Assembly (NCBI RefSeq): GCF_947488715.1
Contig: NZ_CANLAG010000001.1
Location: 682,001-746,000 of the forward strand
Direction of reading: 5' to 3'
Source: an uncultured Tateyamaria sp.
GTDB lineage: Bacteria; Pseudomonadota; Alphaproteobacteria; Rhodobacterales; Rhodobacteraceae
Length of the DNA stretch: 64,000 nt
In this document: positions 43,757 to 52,096 of the stretch, piece after piece
Layout: the number at the start of each line of letters is the position of its first letter
Position numbering within the stretch: position 1 is the stretch's first letter
The notes under the pieces: model-generated
What the model saw: the letters and a program-made list of their open reading frames with translations, nothing else
Told to the model about the DNA's origin: nothing
Databases searched by the model: none
Position numbers and translations under genes: made by a program

Positions 43757-44380
43757 ATGACCCCGATCAAACTCTACCGCACGCCGAAATCCGGCCACTG
43801 TCACCGCGTCGAACTGATGCTTGCCCTTCTCGGCCTGCCCTATGAGACGATTGACCTCGACATGATGAACGGTGCGCACAAAGCGCCCGAGTTTCTGGCG
43901 ATCAGCCCCTTTGGCCTTGTGCCGGCGATTGACGATGGCGGCTATACGCTGGCGGATTCCAATGCGATCCTTGTCTACCTGGTACAGACTTATGCGGCGG
44001 GTAGCGACTGGCTCCCGCAGGACGCAAAAACCGCCGCCGAGGTACAGCGTTGGCTGACCGTCGCTGCGGACAACATCTATTCCGGCCCCTGTGCTGCGCG
44101 CCTTGTCACGTTGTTTGGTGCGCCGCTCGACCACCAGGCAGCCATTGCCAAGGCGCACGCCCTGTTTCAGCTGGTTGAGGCGCATCTGGAGGGCCGCACC
44201 TGGCTGGCGGCGGACACGATCACCGTCGCTGACGTGGCGGGATACAGCTATATCGCGCATGCGCCTGAGGGTGGTGTGGACCTGTCCGCATATCCGAACA
44301 TCCGCGCGTGGATTGCGCGTGTCGAGGCACAGCCGGGCTTTGTCGGGATGGCCCCTTCGCCGATCCCCGAACTGGCCTGA
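43757..44380 (+). CDS. Glutathione S-transferase family protein
   Basis: A 207-residue cytosolic GST. The thioredoxin-like N-terminal half has IKLYRTPKSGHCHRVELMLALLGLPYETIDLDM and the glutathione-binding VPAIDDGGYTLADSNAILVYL. The helical C-terminal half has TITVADVAGYSYIAHAPEGGVDLSAYPNIRAW. It probably conjugates or reduces an electrophile. It lies 29 bases after DUF1348 and 62 before the flavoprotein gene. Confidence 0.92.
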   Translation: MTPIKLYRTPKSGHCHRVELMLALLGLPYETIDLDMMNGAHKAPEFLAISPFGLVPAIDDGGYTLADSNAILVYLVQTYAAGSDWLPQDAKTAAEVQRWLTVAADNIYSGPCAARLVTLFGAPLDHQAAIAKAHALFQLVEAHLEGRTWLAADTITVADVAGYSYIAHAPEGGVDLSAYPNIRAWIARVEAQPGFVGMAPSPIPELA

Positions 44381-44442
44381 AACACTGAACTGCGTTGGCG
44401 CCGATGCGCCAACCTTTCGCACCCCAAACAAAGGTCGCTGAC

Positions 44443-46092
44443 ATGGCACATGCAACCACGGACACCCCTTTTCACGATGGCGAACGCACCGCACAAATCC
44501 GCGCAGGCGTCGGCAATGTGGCGGAATGGGCCGGGGGCTTTGTCCGCGACCACCTGCCCGAGCAGCATCGGGAGTTTCACACCTCCCTCCCGTTTCTGGT
44601 GCTTGCCGGGGCGGACACGCAAGGCCACACTTGGGTCACGCTTGTCGAGGGGGGCGACGGGTTTATCCAGTCCCCGGACACCCGGACACTGACACTCGAT
44701 ACCCACATTGATGATGACGATCCGCTGGCGCTGGCACTGACGGGTGGCACTACCATCGGTGCCGTGGGCATTGAACTGGCCTCGCGCCGCCGCAACCGGT
44801 TCAGCGGTGACACGCGCAAAACCGACACAGGCTTTGCCATCGACATCCGCCAGACCTTTGGCAATTGCCCGCAATACATCCATCAACGCGCCTGGACGCG
44901 GGTGACAGAGCATGCGCCGCAGCCTGCGCGCCGGACCGATGTGTTGGATGACGCCCAAATCGCGCGCATCCGCGCCGCCGACACCCTGTTCATCGGGTCA
45001 GGGCACCAAGAGGGCAACGACGTGCCGTCGCGTGGTTTTGATGCCTCGCACCGAGGCGGCGCACCCGGTTTTGTCCAGGTGATCGACGGCACGCACCTGC
45101 ATATCCCCGACTATTCCGGCAACAACTTTTTCAACACCATCGGCAACCTGATCAACGATGCACGGGTGGGCCTCGTCTTTGTGGATTTTGAAACCGGCGG
45201 GCTGCTGCATGTGTCGGGGCGGGCCACAATTGACTGGGACCCCGATGTGACCCGCGACCCGGATGCGCGGCGCATGATCGAGGTCGAGATTGATGCCATT
45301 GTCGACCGCCCCGCGGCGTTGTCGCTGCGGTGGGCACCGCAGGATCACCTCACCCGTCAACTCAAGGTGACGGCCCGCGTGCAAGAGGCGCAGGACATCA
45401 CCTCGTTCTACCTCAGCCCGGTGGATGGCGCGCCGCTGCCTGACTTCAAGGCGGGTCAACACCTGCCAATTCAGGTCCAGATCCCCGGTCAGGTGGGCCT
45501 GTCCAAACGCAGCTATTCGCTGTCGATGGCCTCCAACCCGTCAGAGGCATGGCGTCTCAGCATCAAGCGCGAGGAACAGGGGCTGGTGTCGCGGTTCTTC
45601 CACGACCACCTCCAGACCGGTGACGTCATCGAAGCCGCGCCGCCGGGCGGCGAATTTATTGTTCCAGATGGGGACGGCCCGCTGGTTCTGGTCAGTGCGG
45701 GCGTTGGCATCACGCCGATGATGGCCATGATGCAAGAACTTGCGGCACAAGGCAGTCACCGCCCCGTTTGGTTCGTGCATGCCGCACGCAATGGCGCTGC
45801 ACATGCCTTTGCCAGTGATGTCCGCGCGCTTGTCGATACACACCCCAACCTGCACCGCCACGTGGTCTACAGCCAACCGGACACGACGGACGTGGCTGGA
45901 CAAGACTACGACGCAGCAGGCCGCCTGACGTCAAAAGATGTCGCGGCACTTGGCGGTGTCGGGGCCGATGCACATTACATGCTGTGCGGACCCGCCCGGT
46001 TTTTGTCGGACATGCGCACAGGTCTTGAAGCGGCCGGTATCTCAGCCGCACACATCCACTTTGAAACGTTTGGGCCATCGGCACCTGCGTGA
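44443..46092 (+). CDS. Fusion of pyridoxamine-phosphate-oxidase-like and ferredoxin-reductase-like domains
   Basis: A 549-residue protein. About residues 30-280 form a PNPOx-like flavin-binding region (HREFHTSLPFLVLAGADTQGHTWVTLVEG, then GFVQVIDGTHLHIPDYSGNNFFNTIGNLINDARVGLVFVDFETG). From about 305 a flavohaemoglobin/ferredoxin-reductase module follows, with FAD site KRSYSLSMASNP and NAD(P) site LVLVSAGVGITPMMAMMQEL. No C-terminal 2Fe-2S domain is present. ATG 44443 is preferred because the upstream in-frame codons lack family character. It is the last gene of the LysR-linked cluster. Confidence 0.87.
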   Translation: MAHATTDTPFHDGERTAQIRAGVGNVAEWAGGFVRDHLPEQHREFHTSLPFLVLAGADTQGHTWVTLVEGGDGFIQSPDTRTLTLDTHIDDDDPLALALTGGTTIGAVGIELASRRRNRFSGDTRKTDTGFAIDIRQTFGNCPQYIHQRAWTRVTEHAPQPARRTDVLDDAQIARIRAADTLFIGSGHQEGNDVPSRGFDASHRGGAPGFVQVIDGTHLHIPDYSGNNFFNTIGNLINDARVGLVFVDFETGGLLHVSGRATIDWDPDVTRDPDARRMIEVEIDAIVDRPAALSLRWAPQDHLTRQLKVTARVQEAQDITSFYLSPVDGAPLPDFKAGQHLPIQVQIPGQVGLSKRSYSLSMASNPSEAWRLSIKREEQGLVSRFFHDHLQTGDVIEAAPPGGEFIVPDGDGPLVLVSAGVGITPMMAMMQELAAQGSHRPVWFVHAARNGAAHAFASDVRALVDTHPNLHRHVVYSQPDTTDVAGQDYDAAGRLTSKDVAALGGVGADAHYMLCGPARFLSDMRTGLEAAGISAAHIHFETFGPSAPA

Positions 46093-46099
46093 CGTGTTG

Positions 46100-46198
46100 C
46101 TACCCAAAAACAATCATCGTGGAACAAATCAGCGTCAGGGCGGCGACACCACTCAGGATCGCCGCCCACAGAACGAGGCGCTTCAGCAGTCCTGGCAC
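46100..46198 (-). CDS. Candidate 32-residue single-span membrane microprotein
   Basis: A GTG-started frame of 32 codons ending at TAG 46100. The product starts MPGLLKRLVLWAAILSG and continues with VAALTLICSTMIVFG, that is, a short basic start and one hydrophobic span. It overlaps the last codons of the DUF2892 membrane-protein gene by about 15 bases in another frame, consistent with coupling. No family is recognised and length gives little statistical support. Confidence 0.4.
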   Translation of the reverse strand: MPGLLKRLVLWAAILSGVAALTLICSTMIVFG

Positions 46199-46377
46199 GT
46201 CTTGAGGCCCAGAACCCTATAGACGGGGCAAAAGTTCATAAACGCAGTGGCGACGAAAATCGCCCCCAGCCATCCCCAAACCCCAATGGTCCCGGTGATC
46301 GCCAGAACGACCAAAAGCGCACCCAATACAAGGCGTGCCAACCGGTCAAATCGTCCAAGGTTGCGTGTGAGTGTCAT
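46183..46377 (-). CDS. DUF2892 (YgaP-like) inner membrane protein
   Basis: A 64-residue protein with the DUF2892 layout: NLGRFDRLARLVLGALLVVLAITGTIG, a second hydrophobic span (WLGAIFVATAFMNFCPVYRVLG) and the terminal KTCQDC. Such proteins often sit near sulfur-transfer or Crp/Fnr-family genes; here a Crp/Fnr-type gene is just upstream. The cysteines in NFCPVYR and at the C-terminus are typical. Its promoter region holds a 15-base palindrome. Confidence 0.88.
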   Translation of the reverse strand: MTLTRNLGRFDRLARLVLGALLVVLAITGTIGVWGWLGAIFVATAFMNFCPVYRVLGLKTCQDC

Positions 46378-46437
46378 GTCAGTGCTCCGATCCGCTTGTG
46401 TGATGAGAACCTGTTAAGGCCTCCAAGCGGTCAGGTC

Positions 46438-46452
46438 TGTGACGGTGTCACA
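46438..46452. promoter_or_regulatory. 15-base palindrome, candidate Crp/Fnr-type operator
   Basis: TGTGAC-GGT-GTCACA is a perfect inverted repeat about 60 bases before the DUF2892 start and overlapping the stop of the Crp/Fnr-type gene. The TGTGA/TCACA arms resemble Crp sites but the spacing is 5, not 6. No T-run follows, so a terminator is less likely. Confidence 0.4.
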
Positions 46453-47071
46453 CAGTATGCGCGCGGGCATGATGACAGAGTGCCGCCTGATCAATGATGC
46501 GCACATGTCCGCGTGCGGTCTCGATCCATCCATTCCGCTCCAGCGCCTTCAGGGTGCGTGACACGACTTCACGTGCGGTGCCGAGCTCTTGGGCGATATC
46601 CTCATGCGTCATGTTCAGGTCCTGCGCACTGCGGGTGCCAAGCCAATGGGCAATGCGCAGGTCGGTGCGGTGAACCAGCAGTGTGTCGATCACATCCGTC
46701 AGCTCGCCAACCCGCTGGGCAAACCCGCGAAACACAACCTCCTGAAAGGCGGGGTCCGTCCCCAAAAGGTGCCGGAACCGGTCCGCCGGAATGGCAATGG
46801 CCCGCACCGGCCCCTCGGCATAGCCGAAGCCGGAATAGGCCCGCGCCGACAACAGGCACGTGGTCGTCAGCACACAACTGTCGCCCACCTCAACGCGGTA
46901 CAAGGTGACGGTGCGCCCGGCGGGCGTGCTGTGCTCGACCCGCACTGTACCCGCCACCACGATCAGGAACGCGCTGACCGGATCGTCCGGGCGGAACAGG
47001 CAGGCGCCATCAGGCGCGGTGATCATCGTGCCGTCAGCGGCGAAATCTGTCAGTGTCTTGTGCTGTGCCAT
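46448..47071 (-). CDS. Crp/Fnr-family transcriptional regulator
   Basis: A 207-residue regulator. The cyclic-nucleotide-binding-like domain is at about 10-125 (DGACLFRPDDPVSAFLIVVAGTVRVEHSTPAGRTVTLYRVEVGDSC). The C-terminal winged helix has MTHEDIAQELGTAREVVSRTLKALERNGWIE. The four-cysteine arrangement of true FNR is absent. An upstream ATG at 47098 would add MCPSCRQNG; I prefer 47071. Neighbours are DUF2892 downstream and a divergent LpxR-like gene. Confidence 0.88.
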   Translation of the reverse strand: MAQHKTLTDFAADGTMITAPDGACLFRPDDPVSAFLIVVAGTVRVEHSTPAGRTVTLYRVEVGDSCVLTTTCLLSARAYSGFGYAEGPVRAIAIPADRFRHLLGTDPAFQEVVFRGFAQRVGELTDVIDTLLVHRTDLRIAHWLGTRSAQDLNMTHEDIAQELGTAREVVSRTLKALERNGWIETARGHVRIIDQAALCHHARAHTV

Positions 47072-47234
47072 GCCGTTCTGCCTGCAACTTGGGCACATGG
47101 GTGCCGTGCTGTTGTCGCAGGATGACAACCGGCACAAGAAAACACCAGTGCGGCGCTTCAGCACTAGGCAAATCAGGGCGGATTGGAGTAGGCGGGTTCT
47201 TGCCCGGGGGGGCACCTTTGATCAGGAATGCCTG

Positions 47235-48152
47235 ATGTCCAGATTTATTGTGGCCGCACTGGTATCCGCTGCGTGCCTTTCCACCCCCGTAGACGCGCAA
47301 GAGCGCAAGCGCCTCGGCTATGGCAGACTGATCACCAACGACTTCTTTGGCGACGGCGAAGACCGCTGGCGCACGGGTGGTTTCCAGTCATCGCGTGTCT
47401 GGGGGCCGACATGGGCTGGTCAGGCCCCCGAAGGCTTTGGGCAACTGCTCGAACTGCGTCTGGGCGCAGAAATCCTGGCACCGGACGACATCCGCACGCC
47501 GGCTCCGGGCGACAGACCCTATGCCGGTGCGTTGTCGATTGGCCTGCACACGCATTTCCAACGCGGTCGCACCGAATTTTCCGTAGGCGGTGACCTGGTG
47601 TTCCTCGGGCCACAAACCCGACTGGATGAATTTCAGGATGCCTTCCACGACACGTTCAACATCGTGCGCCCCTCGGATGCTGTCCGGTCGTCGCAAATTG
47701 GCAACGCCATCAACCCGACGGTCGTGGTCGAAATGGGCCAAACCTATGCGCTGAGCGACAGCACGGTGGTCCGCCCCTTTCTCGAAGGGCGCGCAGGCAA
47801 TGAAACCCTGGTGCGCGCCGGTGTCGACCTGACCTTTGGCGCGCTGGGGCAGGGCGAATTGCTGATCCGCGACAGCGTCACGGGCCATCGTTACCGCGCC
47901 ATCGAAGGCGACTGGAGCGGGTACAGCTTTGTTCTGGGGGCCGACATCGCCGCCGTCAGCGACAGTGAATTTCTGCCCGCGGACCGTGGTGTCATCGCCG
48001 AAGACAGCCGCGAACGCGTCCGCGCGGGCATCATGTGGCAGAGTGAGGCAGGCATTTCCGGCTTTTACGGCCTGACTTATCTGGGCGAAGAATTCGAAGG
48101 ACAGAGCGAAGGGCAGATCGTCGGATCGGTGCGGTTCAAGGTGGCATTCTAG
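47235..48152 (+). CDS. LpxR-like outer-membrane lipid A deacylase family protein
   Basis: A 305-residue secreted beta-barrel. The signal peptide is MSRFIVAALVSAACLSTPVDA. The family segment RLITNDFFGDGEDRWRTGGFQSSRVWGP includes the Asn-Asp pair of the LpxR active-site region. DRPYAGALSIGLHTHFQRG follows, and the last strand ends in VRFKVAF with terminal phenylalanine as in outer-membrane proteins. LpxR removes the 3'-acyloxyacyl group of lipid A; whether this member does so is not shown. It is divergent from the Crp/Fnr-type gene. Confidence 0.85.
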   Translation: MSRFIVAALVSAACLSTPVDAQERKRLGYGRLITNDFFGDGEDRWRTGGFQSSRVWGPTWAGQAPEGFGQLLELRLGAEILAPDDIRTPAPGDRPYAGALSIGLHTHFQRGRTEFSVGGDLVFLGPQTRLDEFQDAFHDTFNIVRPSDAVRSSQIGNAINPTVVVEMGQTYALSDSTVVRPFLEGRAGNETLVRAGVDLTFGALGQGELLIRDSVTGHRYRAIEGDWSGYSFVLGADIAAVSDSEFLPADRGVIAEDSRERVRAGIMWQSEAGISGFYGLTYLGEEFEGQSEGQIVGSVRFKVAF

Positions 48153-48350
48153 CCTGACGCGCATTCATGCACGCAAGGGTTACGCGGCAGTTTCCCGGCT
48201 TACGTGCATCGTTTTTGCGTCAACCTTGCGGAAACCACGTCAAGGCATTCCTGCAACACACTGGAATCTGACACAATTCCGAACTTCACAGGTGGTTTTG
48301 CCTTTGTTAACGTCTTCTTAATAAAAAAAGACAAGGCAGGCATACAGGCA

Positions 48351-49415
48351 ATGGAAACGGGCTTTCGTGGCACGTTTGTCATCTCCTGGTCGCAAACAGA
48401 AGTAGACGGTCTCGAGGCCGCACCTTTGCAGTCGTTGACTGTGGGTGCCGCTTGGGCATGGCGTGGGGACGCTGTGCGCGTGGATGGTCCGCAAGATGTG
48501 TTGCGGTTGGACAGGGCAGACGGCGCCGAGGCGATCCGCAAGCGTGCGGCGCGTATGGTACACAGATTGGTTGGGGCGGCGATGGATCGTTCGCAACCTG
48601 ACACAGGCGCTGCGGACACCGACGCGCTGATGACAGACAGCAGCTTTGTGGTGACGGACGGCGCCAAGAGCTACACAGTCACTGTCATCGACGTCGCACC
48701 CGGCACGCCGCCTTTGTTGATGTTCCTCGACGATATTCCCCCCCGCAAGGCCGACTTGTGGGTCGTGCATCACACGCTCAATACGGCGGTGGGTGACGCG
48801 GTCGGGCCAGCATCCGGCGGGGTTATTTGCTTTACCCCCGGCACGCGGATCGACACGCCCGACGGTCCACGCCTGATCGAAGACCTGCGCGAAGGCGACC
48901 GCGTTTCAACCAAGGACAATGGCGCACAGGACATCCTTTGGATCGGCAGCCGCCGGATGAGCGGCGCGCGCCTGTTTGCTTTGCCGCGCCTGCGACCGAT
49001 CCGGTTCGCGGCAGGTGCGCTGGGCATTGACCGTCCCGATCAGGAATTGTTGGTGTCACCGGAACACCGGATGTTGGTTCAGGGCGACGTGGCACGTGAT
49101 CTGTTCAACACACCCGAAGTGCTGGTCGCGGCCAAAGACCTGATCAACGGGACAAGCGTGACCGTCGATCTCAAGGCACGCGAGGTGACCTATGTGCACC
49201 TTCTGCTTCCGCGCCACGAGGTACTTCGGGCCAACGGCGTCGAAACAGAAAGCTTCCACCCCGCGAACGCGGCTCTGTCGACACTTGCGGATGGGGATCG
49301 AACGCGCTTGTTGGATCAACTGCCCGATCTGGAATTTGACGCTCACACCTACGGCACCTACGCGCGTCGGAACCTCAGCGCCAGCGAGGCGGCAATCCTG
49401 CGCCACGCGGCCTGA
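48351..49415 (+). CDS. Hint-domain (Hedgehog/intein-type) protein
   Basis: A 354-residue protein. The N-terminal ~155 residues are not recognised. From residue 157 a Hint_2 domain begins with GGVICFTPGTRIDTPDGPRLIEDLREGDRV; Cys160 matches the residue that starts autoprocessing in Hint folds. QELLVSPEHRMLVQG and VTYVHLLLPRHEVLRANGVETESF follow. Proteins of this type are frequent in Rhodobacteraceae, often with unknown function. The 198-base upstream gap is AT-rich near the start and contains nothing else I can name. Confidence 0.87.
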   Translation: METGFRGTFVISWSQTEVDGLEAAPLQSLTVGAAWAWRGDAVRVDGPQDVLRLDRADGAEAIRKRAARMVHRLVGAAMDRSQPDTGAADTDALMTDSSFVVTDGAKSYTVTVIDVAPGTPPLLMFLDDIPPRKADLWVVHHTLNTAVGDAVGPASGGVICFTPGTRIDTPDGPRLIEDLREGDRVSTKDNGAQDILWIGSRRMSGARLFALPRLRPIRFAAGALGIDRPDQELLVSPEHRMLVQGDVARDLFNTPEVLVAAKDLINGTSVTVDLKAREVTYVHLLLPRHEVLRANGVETESFHPANAALSTLADGDRTRLLDQLPDLEFDAHTYGTYARRNLSASEAAILRHAA

Positions 49416-49467
49416 TCCGCGCGCAACGCAGCCGCCGTTTGTGCATGGTTCGGCGAATGAAATAGTC

Positions 49468-49489
49468 CTCCGCCAACAGGTCGGCGGAG
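49468..49489. terminator. Hairpin between convergent Hint and thioredoxin genes
   Basis: CTCCGCC (49468-49474) pairs with GGCGGAG (49483-49489) over an 8-base loop. It is the only structure in the 105-base gap between the two converging genes. Confidence 0.55.
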
Positions 49490-49520
49490 ACCAAAACGCA
49501 GCTGAAAGACTGGCCTCGCG

Positions 49521-50084
49521 TCAGCCCTTTGCCCCGATCAACGCTGAAATCACCGCCTTGGCGCTGTCCGATGACCAATCGGCGTCGCCACGCAACCGCG
49601 CAATCTCGCGACCCTCGGGGTCAATCAGCACCGTGATCGGCAAGCCAAACACACCCATTTGAGCGGCCAGCTTTTGCTTGGGATCCTGATGGCGGGGCAG
49701 GTTGGTGGCGTTAATATCTTCCAGAAACTGGGAAATGGCCGCCGGATTGTTGCGCCCGGTGGCGATGGTCACGACTTCAAAATCGTCGCCCCCGAACTCG
49801 GCCTGCAATTCCGACAGCATGGGCATCTCGTGGCGGCACGGCGCACACCACGTGGCCCAAAAATTCACCAGCACATGCTTGCCCTTGTAGTCGGCCAGCG
49901 TGCCCTGACCTGCGCCGTCCGCCAGATCATAGGCTGCATTCGACACCGCTTCGGGTGCGCTGTGAAAGATCAGTTTCTTCATGTCACCCGACCGCGCAGC
50001 GATGGCCGCGTCGGTGTCGGCATGGCCGGGAATTGCGCCCACGGTCAGGGCCATGTAGAGGGCTGCGATAACAATCTTTTTCAT
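49521..50084 (-). CDS. TlpA-like thiol:disulfide oxidoreductase
   Basis: A 187-residue exported thioredoxin-fold protein. The signal peptide is [22 protein letters not shown]. The active site is WATWCAPC with Cys80 and Cys83, followed by [27 protein letters not shown], which has the expected cis-proline. It probably reduces periplasmic disulfides, for example in cytochrome c maturation. Its start codon lies only 25 bases from that of divergent argH. Confidence 0.92.
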   Translation of the reverse strand: MKKIVIAALYMALTVGAIPGHADTDAAIAARSGDMKKLIFHSAPEAVSNAAYDLADGAGQGTLADYKGKHVLVNFWATWCAPCRHEMPMLSELQAEFGGDDFEVVTIATGRNNPAAISQFLEDINATNLPRHQDPKQKLAAQMGVFGLPITVLIDPEGREIARLRGDADWSSDSAKAVISALIGAKG

Positions 50085-50109
50085 GTCACTTCCTTGGGTG
50101 GGCACGTTT

Positions 50110-51501
50110 ATGACCGACAAATCCGCAAATGCGATGTGGGGCGGGCGCTTTGCTGCCGGGCCAGATGCGATCATGGAGGCAATTAATGCCTCGATCGGAT
50201 TTGACCAGCGCATGGCGTCCCAGGACATCGCAGGCTCGCGCGCCCATGCCGCCATGTTGGGCGCCACCGGCATTCTGGACACTAAGGATGTCGACGCGAT
50301 ACGGGAAGGGCTGCTCACGGTCTTGTCAGAAATCGAAGCGGGCGATTTTGCCTTTTCGACCGCCCTCGAAGACATCCACATGAACGTCGAGGCGCGCCTC
50401 AAGGACCTCATCGGTGAACCGGCTGGCCGCCTGCACACGGGGCGCAGCCGCAATGACCAGGTCGCCACCGATTTTAAACTCTGGGTGCGCGACCAACTGG
50501 ACGCCGCTGACGGCGCGCTCGTGTCGCTGATCGGTGCGTTGCTGGATCAGGCAGAGGCGGGCGCCGCCTGGGTCATGCCCGGCTTTACCCATCTGCAAAC
50601 CGCGCAGCCCGTGACATGGGGCCACCACATGATGGCCTATGTGGAAATGTTTGGTCGTGACCTCAGCCGCGTGCGCGACGCCCGCGCCCGGATGAACGAA
50701 AGCCCGCTGGGGGCCGCGGCATTGGCGGGCACGTCCTTTCCCATCGACCGGCACATGACGGCCACGACGCTGGGTTTCGACCGGCCCGCCGCAAACAGCC
50801 TCGATGCTGTCAGCGACCGCGACTTTGCCCTCGAATTCCTGAACGTGGCCAGCATCTGCGCCATGCACCTCAGCCGCTTTGCCGAAGAACTCGTGATCTG
50901 GTCCTCGGCCCAGTTCCGCTTTGTCACCCTGTCCGACCGGTTCTCAACCGGCTCGTCGATCATGCCGCAGAAAAAAAACCCCGACGCGGCCGAGCTGATC
51001 CGCGCCAAGGTGGGCCGCATCTTTGGGGCCAACACCGCGCTGATGATGGTGATGAAGGGGCTGCCGCTCGCATATTCCAAGGACATGCAGGAAGACAAGG
51101 AACAGGTCTTTGACGCCGCCGACAACTGGATGCTGGCGCTCGCTGCGATGGACGGGATGGTGCGCGACATGACTGCCAACCGTGACAGCCTCGCTGCCGC
51201 CGCAGGCTCCGGATTTTCCACCGCCACGGACCTCGCCGACTGGCTGGTGCGGGTGCTGGGCCTGCCGTTCCGCGACGCCCACCACATCACCGGAAGCCTC
51301 GTGGCATTGGCCGAACAGCAGGGCTGCGACCTGCCGGATTTGACACTGGATCAGATGAAAACCGCCCATGACGGCATCACCGAGGGCGTGTTTGACGTTT
51401 TGAGCGTGGAAAATTCCGTCGCATCGCGTACATCTTATGGCGGAACCGCGCCTGATCAGGTGCGCCAACAGATCGCCCGCTGGAAGGACCTCTTGCCATG
51501 A
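50110..51501 (+). CDS. argH: Argininosuccinate lyase
   Basis: A 463-residue enzyme for the last step of arginine synthesis, splitting argininosuccinate into arginine and fumarate. The opening [27 protein letters not shown], the region [35 protein letters not shown] and the superfamily signature [15 protein letters not shown] near residue 281 are all present. ATG 50110 matches the family start. The 3' end overlaps a small lipoprotein gene (ATGA). Confidence 0.96.
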   Translation: MTDKSANAMWGGRFAAGPDAIMEAINASIGFDQRMASQDIAGSRAHAAMLGATGILDTKDVDAIREGLLTVLSEIEAGDFAFSTALEDIHMNVEARLKDLIGEPAGRLHTGRSRNDQVATDFKLWVRDQLDAADGALVSLIGALLDQAEAGAAWVMPGFTHLQTAQPVTWGHHMMAYVEMFGRDLSRVRDARARMNESPLGAAALAGTSFPIDRHMTATTLGFDRPAANSLDAVSDRDFALEFLNVASICAMHLSRFAEELVIWSSAQFRFVTLSDRFSTGSSIMPQKKNPDAAELIRAKVGRIFGANTALMMVMKGLPLAYSKDMQEDKEQVFDAADNWMLALAAMDGMVRDMTANRDSLAAAAGSGFSTATDLADWLVRVLGLPFRDAHHITGSLVALAEQQGCDLPDLTLDQMKTAHDGITEGVFDVLSVENSVASRTSYGGTAPDQVRQQIARWKDLLP

Positions 51502-51674
51502 TCCGCGCCCTTTGCCTGTTGTCCCTGCTGTCGCTCGCCGCGTGTGGCGTGGATGGTGAGCCGCTGAAACCGCATGGTGCGGTGAACGTTGGCATCGGGT
51601 CGGGGGGCGTCAATGCCGGTGCAACGGTGGGCGTGACCAAAGGGCCGTTGACTGTCGGCGTCGGAGTGTTCTGA
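51498..51674 (+). CDS. Small lipoprotein downstream of argH
   Basis: A 58-residue protein starting at an ATG that overlaps the argH stop. The N-terminus [16 protein letters not shown] is a lipoprotein signal with Cys16 as lipidation site. The mature part (about 42 residues) is rich in Gly and Val in an alternating pattern ([20 protein letters not shown], then PLTVGVGVF), suggesting beta structure at the membrane. Its function is unknown. It is followed 3 bases later by the DUF2834 gene. Confidence 0.75.
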   Translation: MIRALCLLSLLSLAACGVDGEPLKPHGAVNVGIGSGGVNAGATVGVTKGPLTVGVGVF

Positions 51675-51677
51675 TCC

Positions 51678-51995
51678 ATGGCCCCGGTGCGCGTGATCTA
51701 TCTGGGCCTCGCCATCTGGGGCGCCATCCACCCGATGTTCTATTTCATCAGCTGGTTCAACGAAAACAGCTATGACATCATGGCCATGGTCGACGCCTGG
51801 CACGTCAATGCCGCGACCAGCGGCCTGGTCTGGGACCTGACGATTGCCGCACTGGCCCTGACCATCTGGATCGTGTCCGAGGTCATGGCCCGGCGCAACT
51901 GGCTGGCCCTTGTGGCGATCCCCGCGACCTTCTGCATCGGCGTCAGTTGCGGCTTGCCGCTCTACCTTTTCCTTCGATCCCGCCCGGTTACCTAA
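51678..51995 (+). CDS. DUF2834 membrane protein
   Basis: A 105-residue protein with three hydrophobic helices: VRVIYLGLAIWGAIHPMFYFISWF, LVWDLTIAALALTIWIVSEVM, and WLALVAIPATFCIGVSCGLPLYLFLR. The pattern fits DUF2834 (in SoxR/MFS-unrelated small membrane proteins), of unknown function. It starts right after the small lipoprotein and is the last gene before a 101-base gap. Confidence 0.82.
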   Translation: MAPVRVIYLGLAIWGAIHPMFYFISWFNENSYDIMAMVDAWHVNAATSGLVWDLTIAALALTIWIVSEVMARRNWLALVAIPATFCIGVSCGLPLYLFLRSRPVT

Positions 51996-52096
51996 GACTT
52001 TAGCCAAAACGGAAACAATCACGCCCAATTGTTGCCATTTTTGCCTCGTACCATGTGAATCCAGCACAAATGGGTATCAAAACGCGGGGCAACGCT

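Noticed and set aside
48153-48350. Possible small RNA or attachment site in the 198-base gap before the Hint gene
   Set aside because: There are partial inverted repeats (CGCAAGG, AACCTTGCG) and an AT-rich run, but no tRNA, integrase or clear terminator to support either reading.
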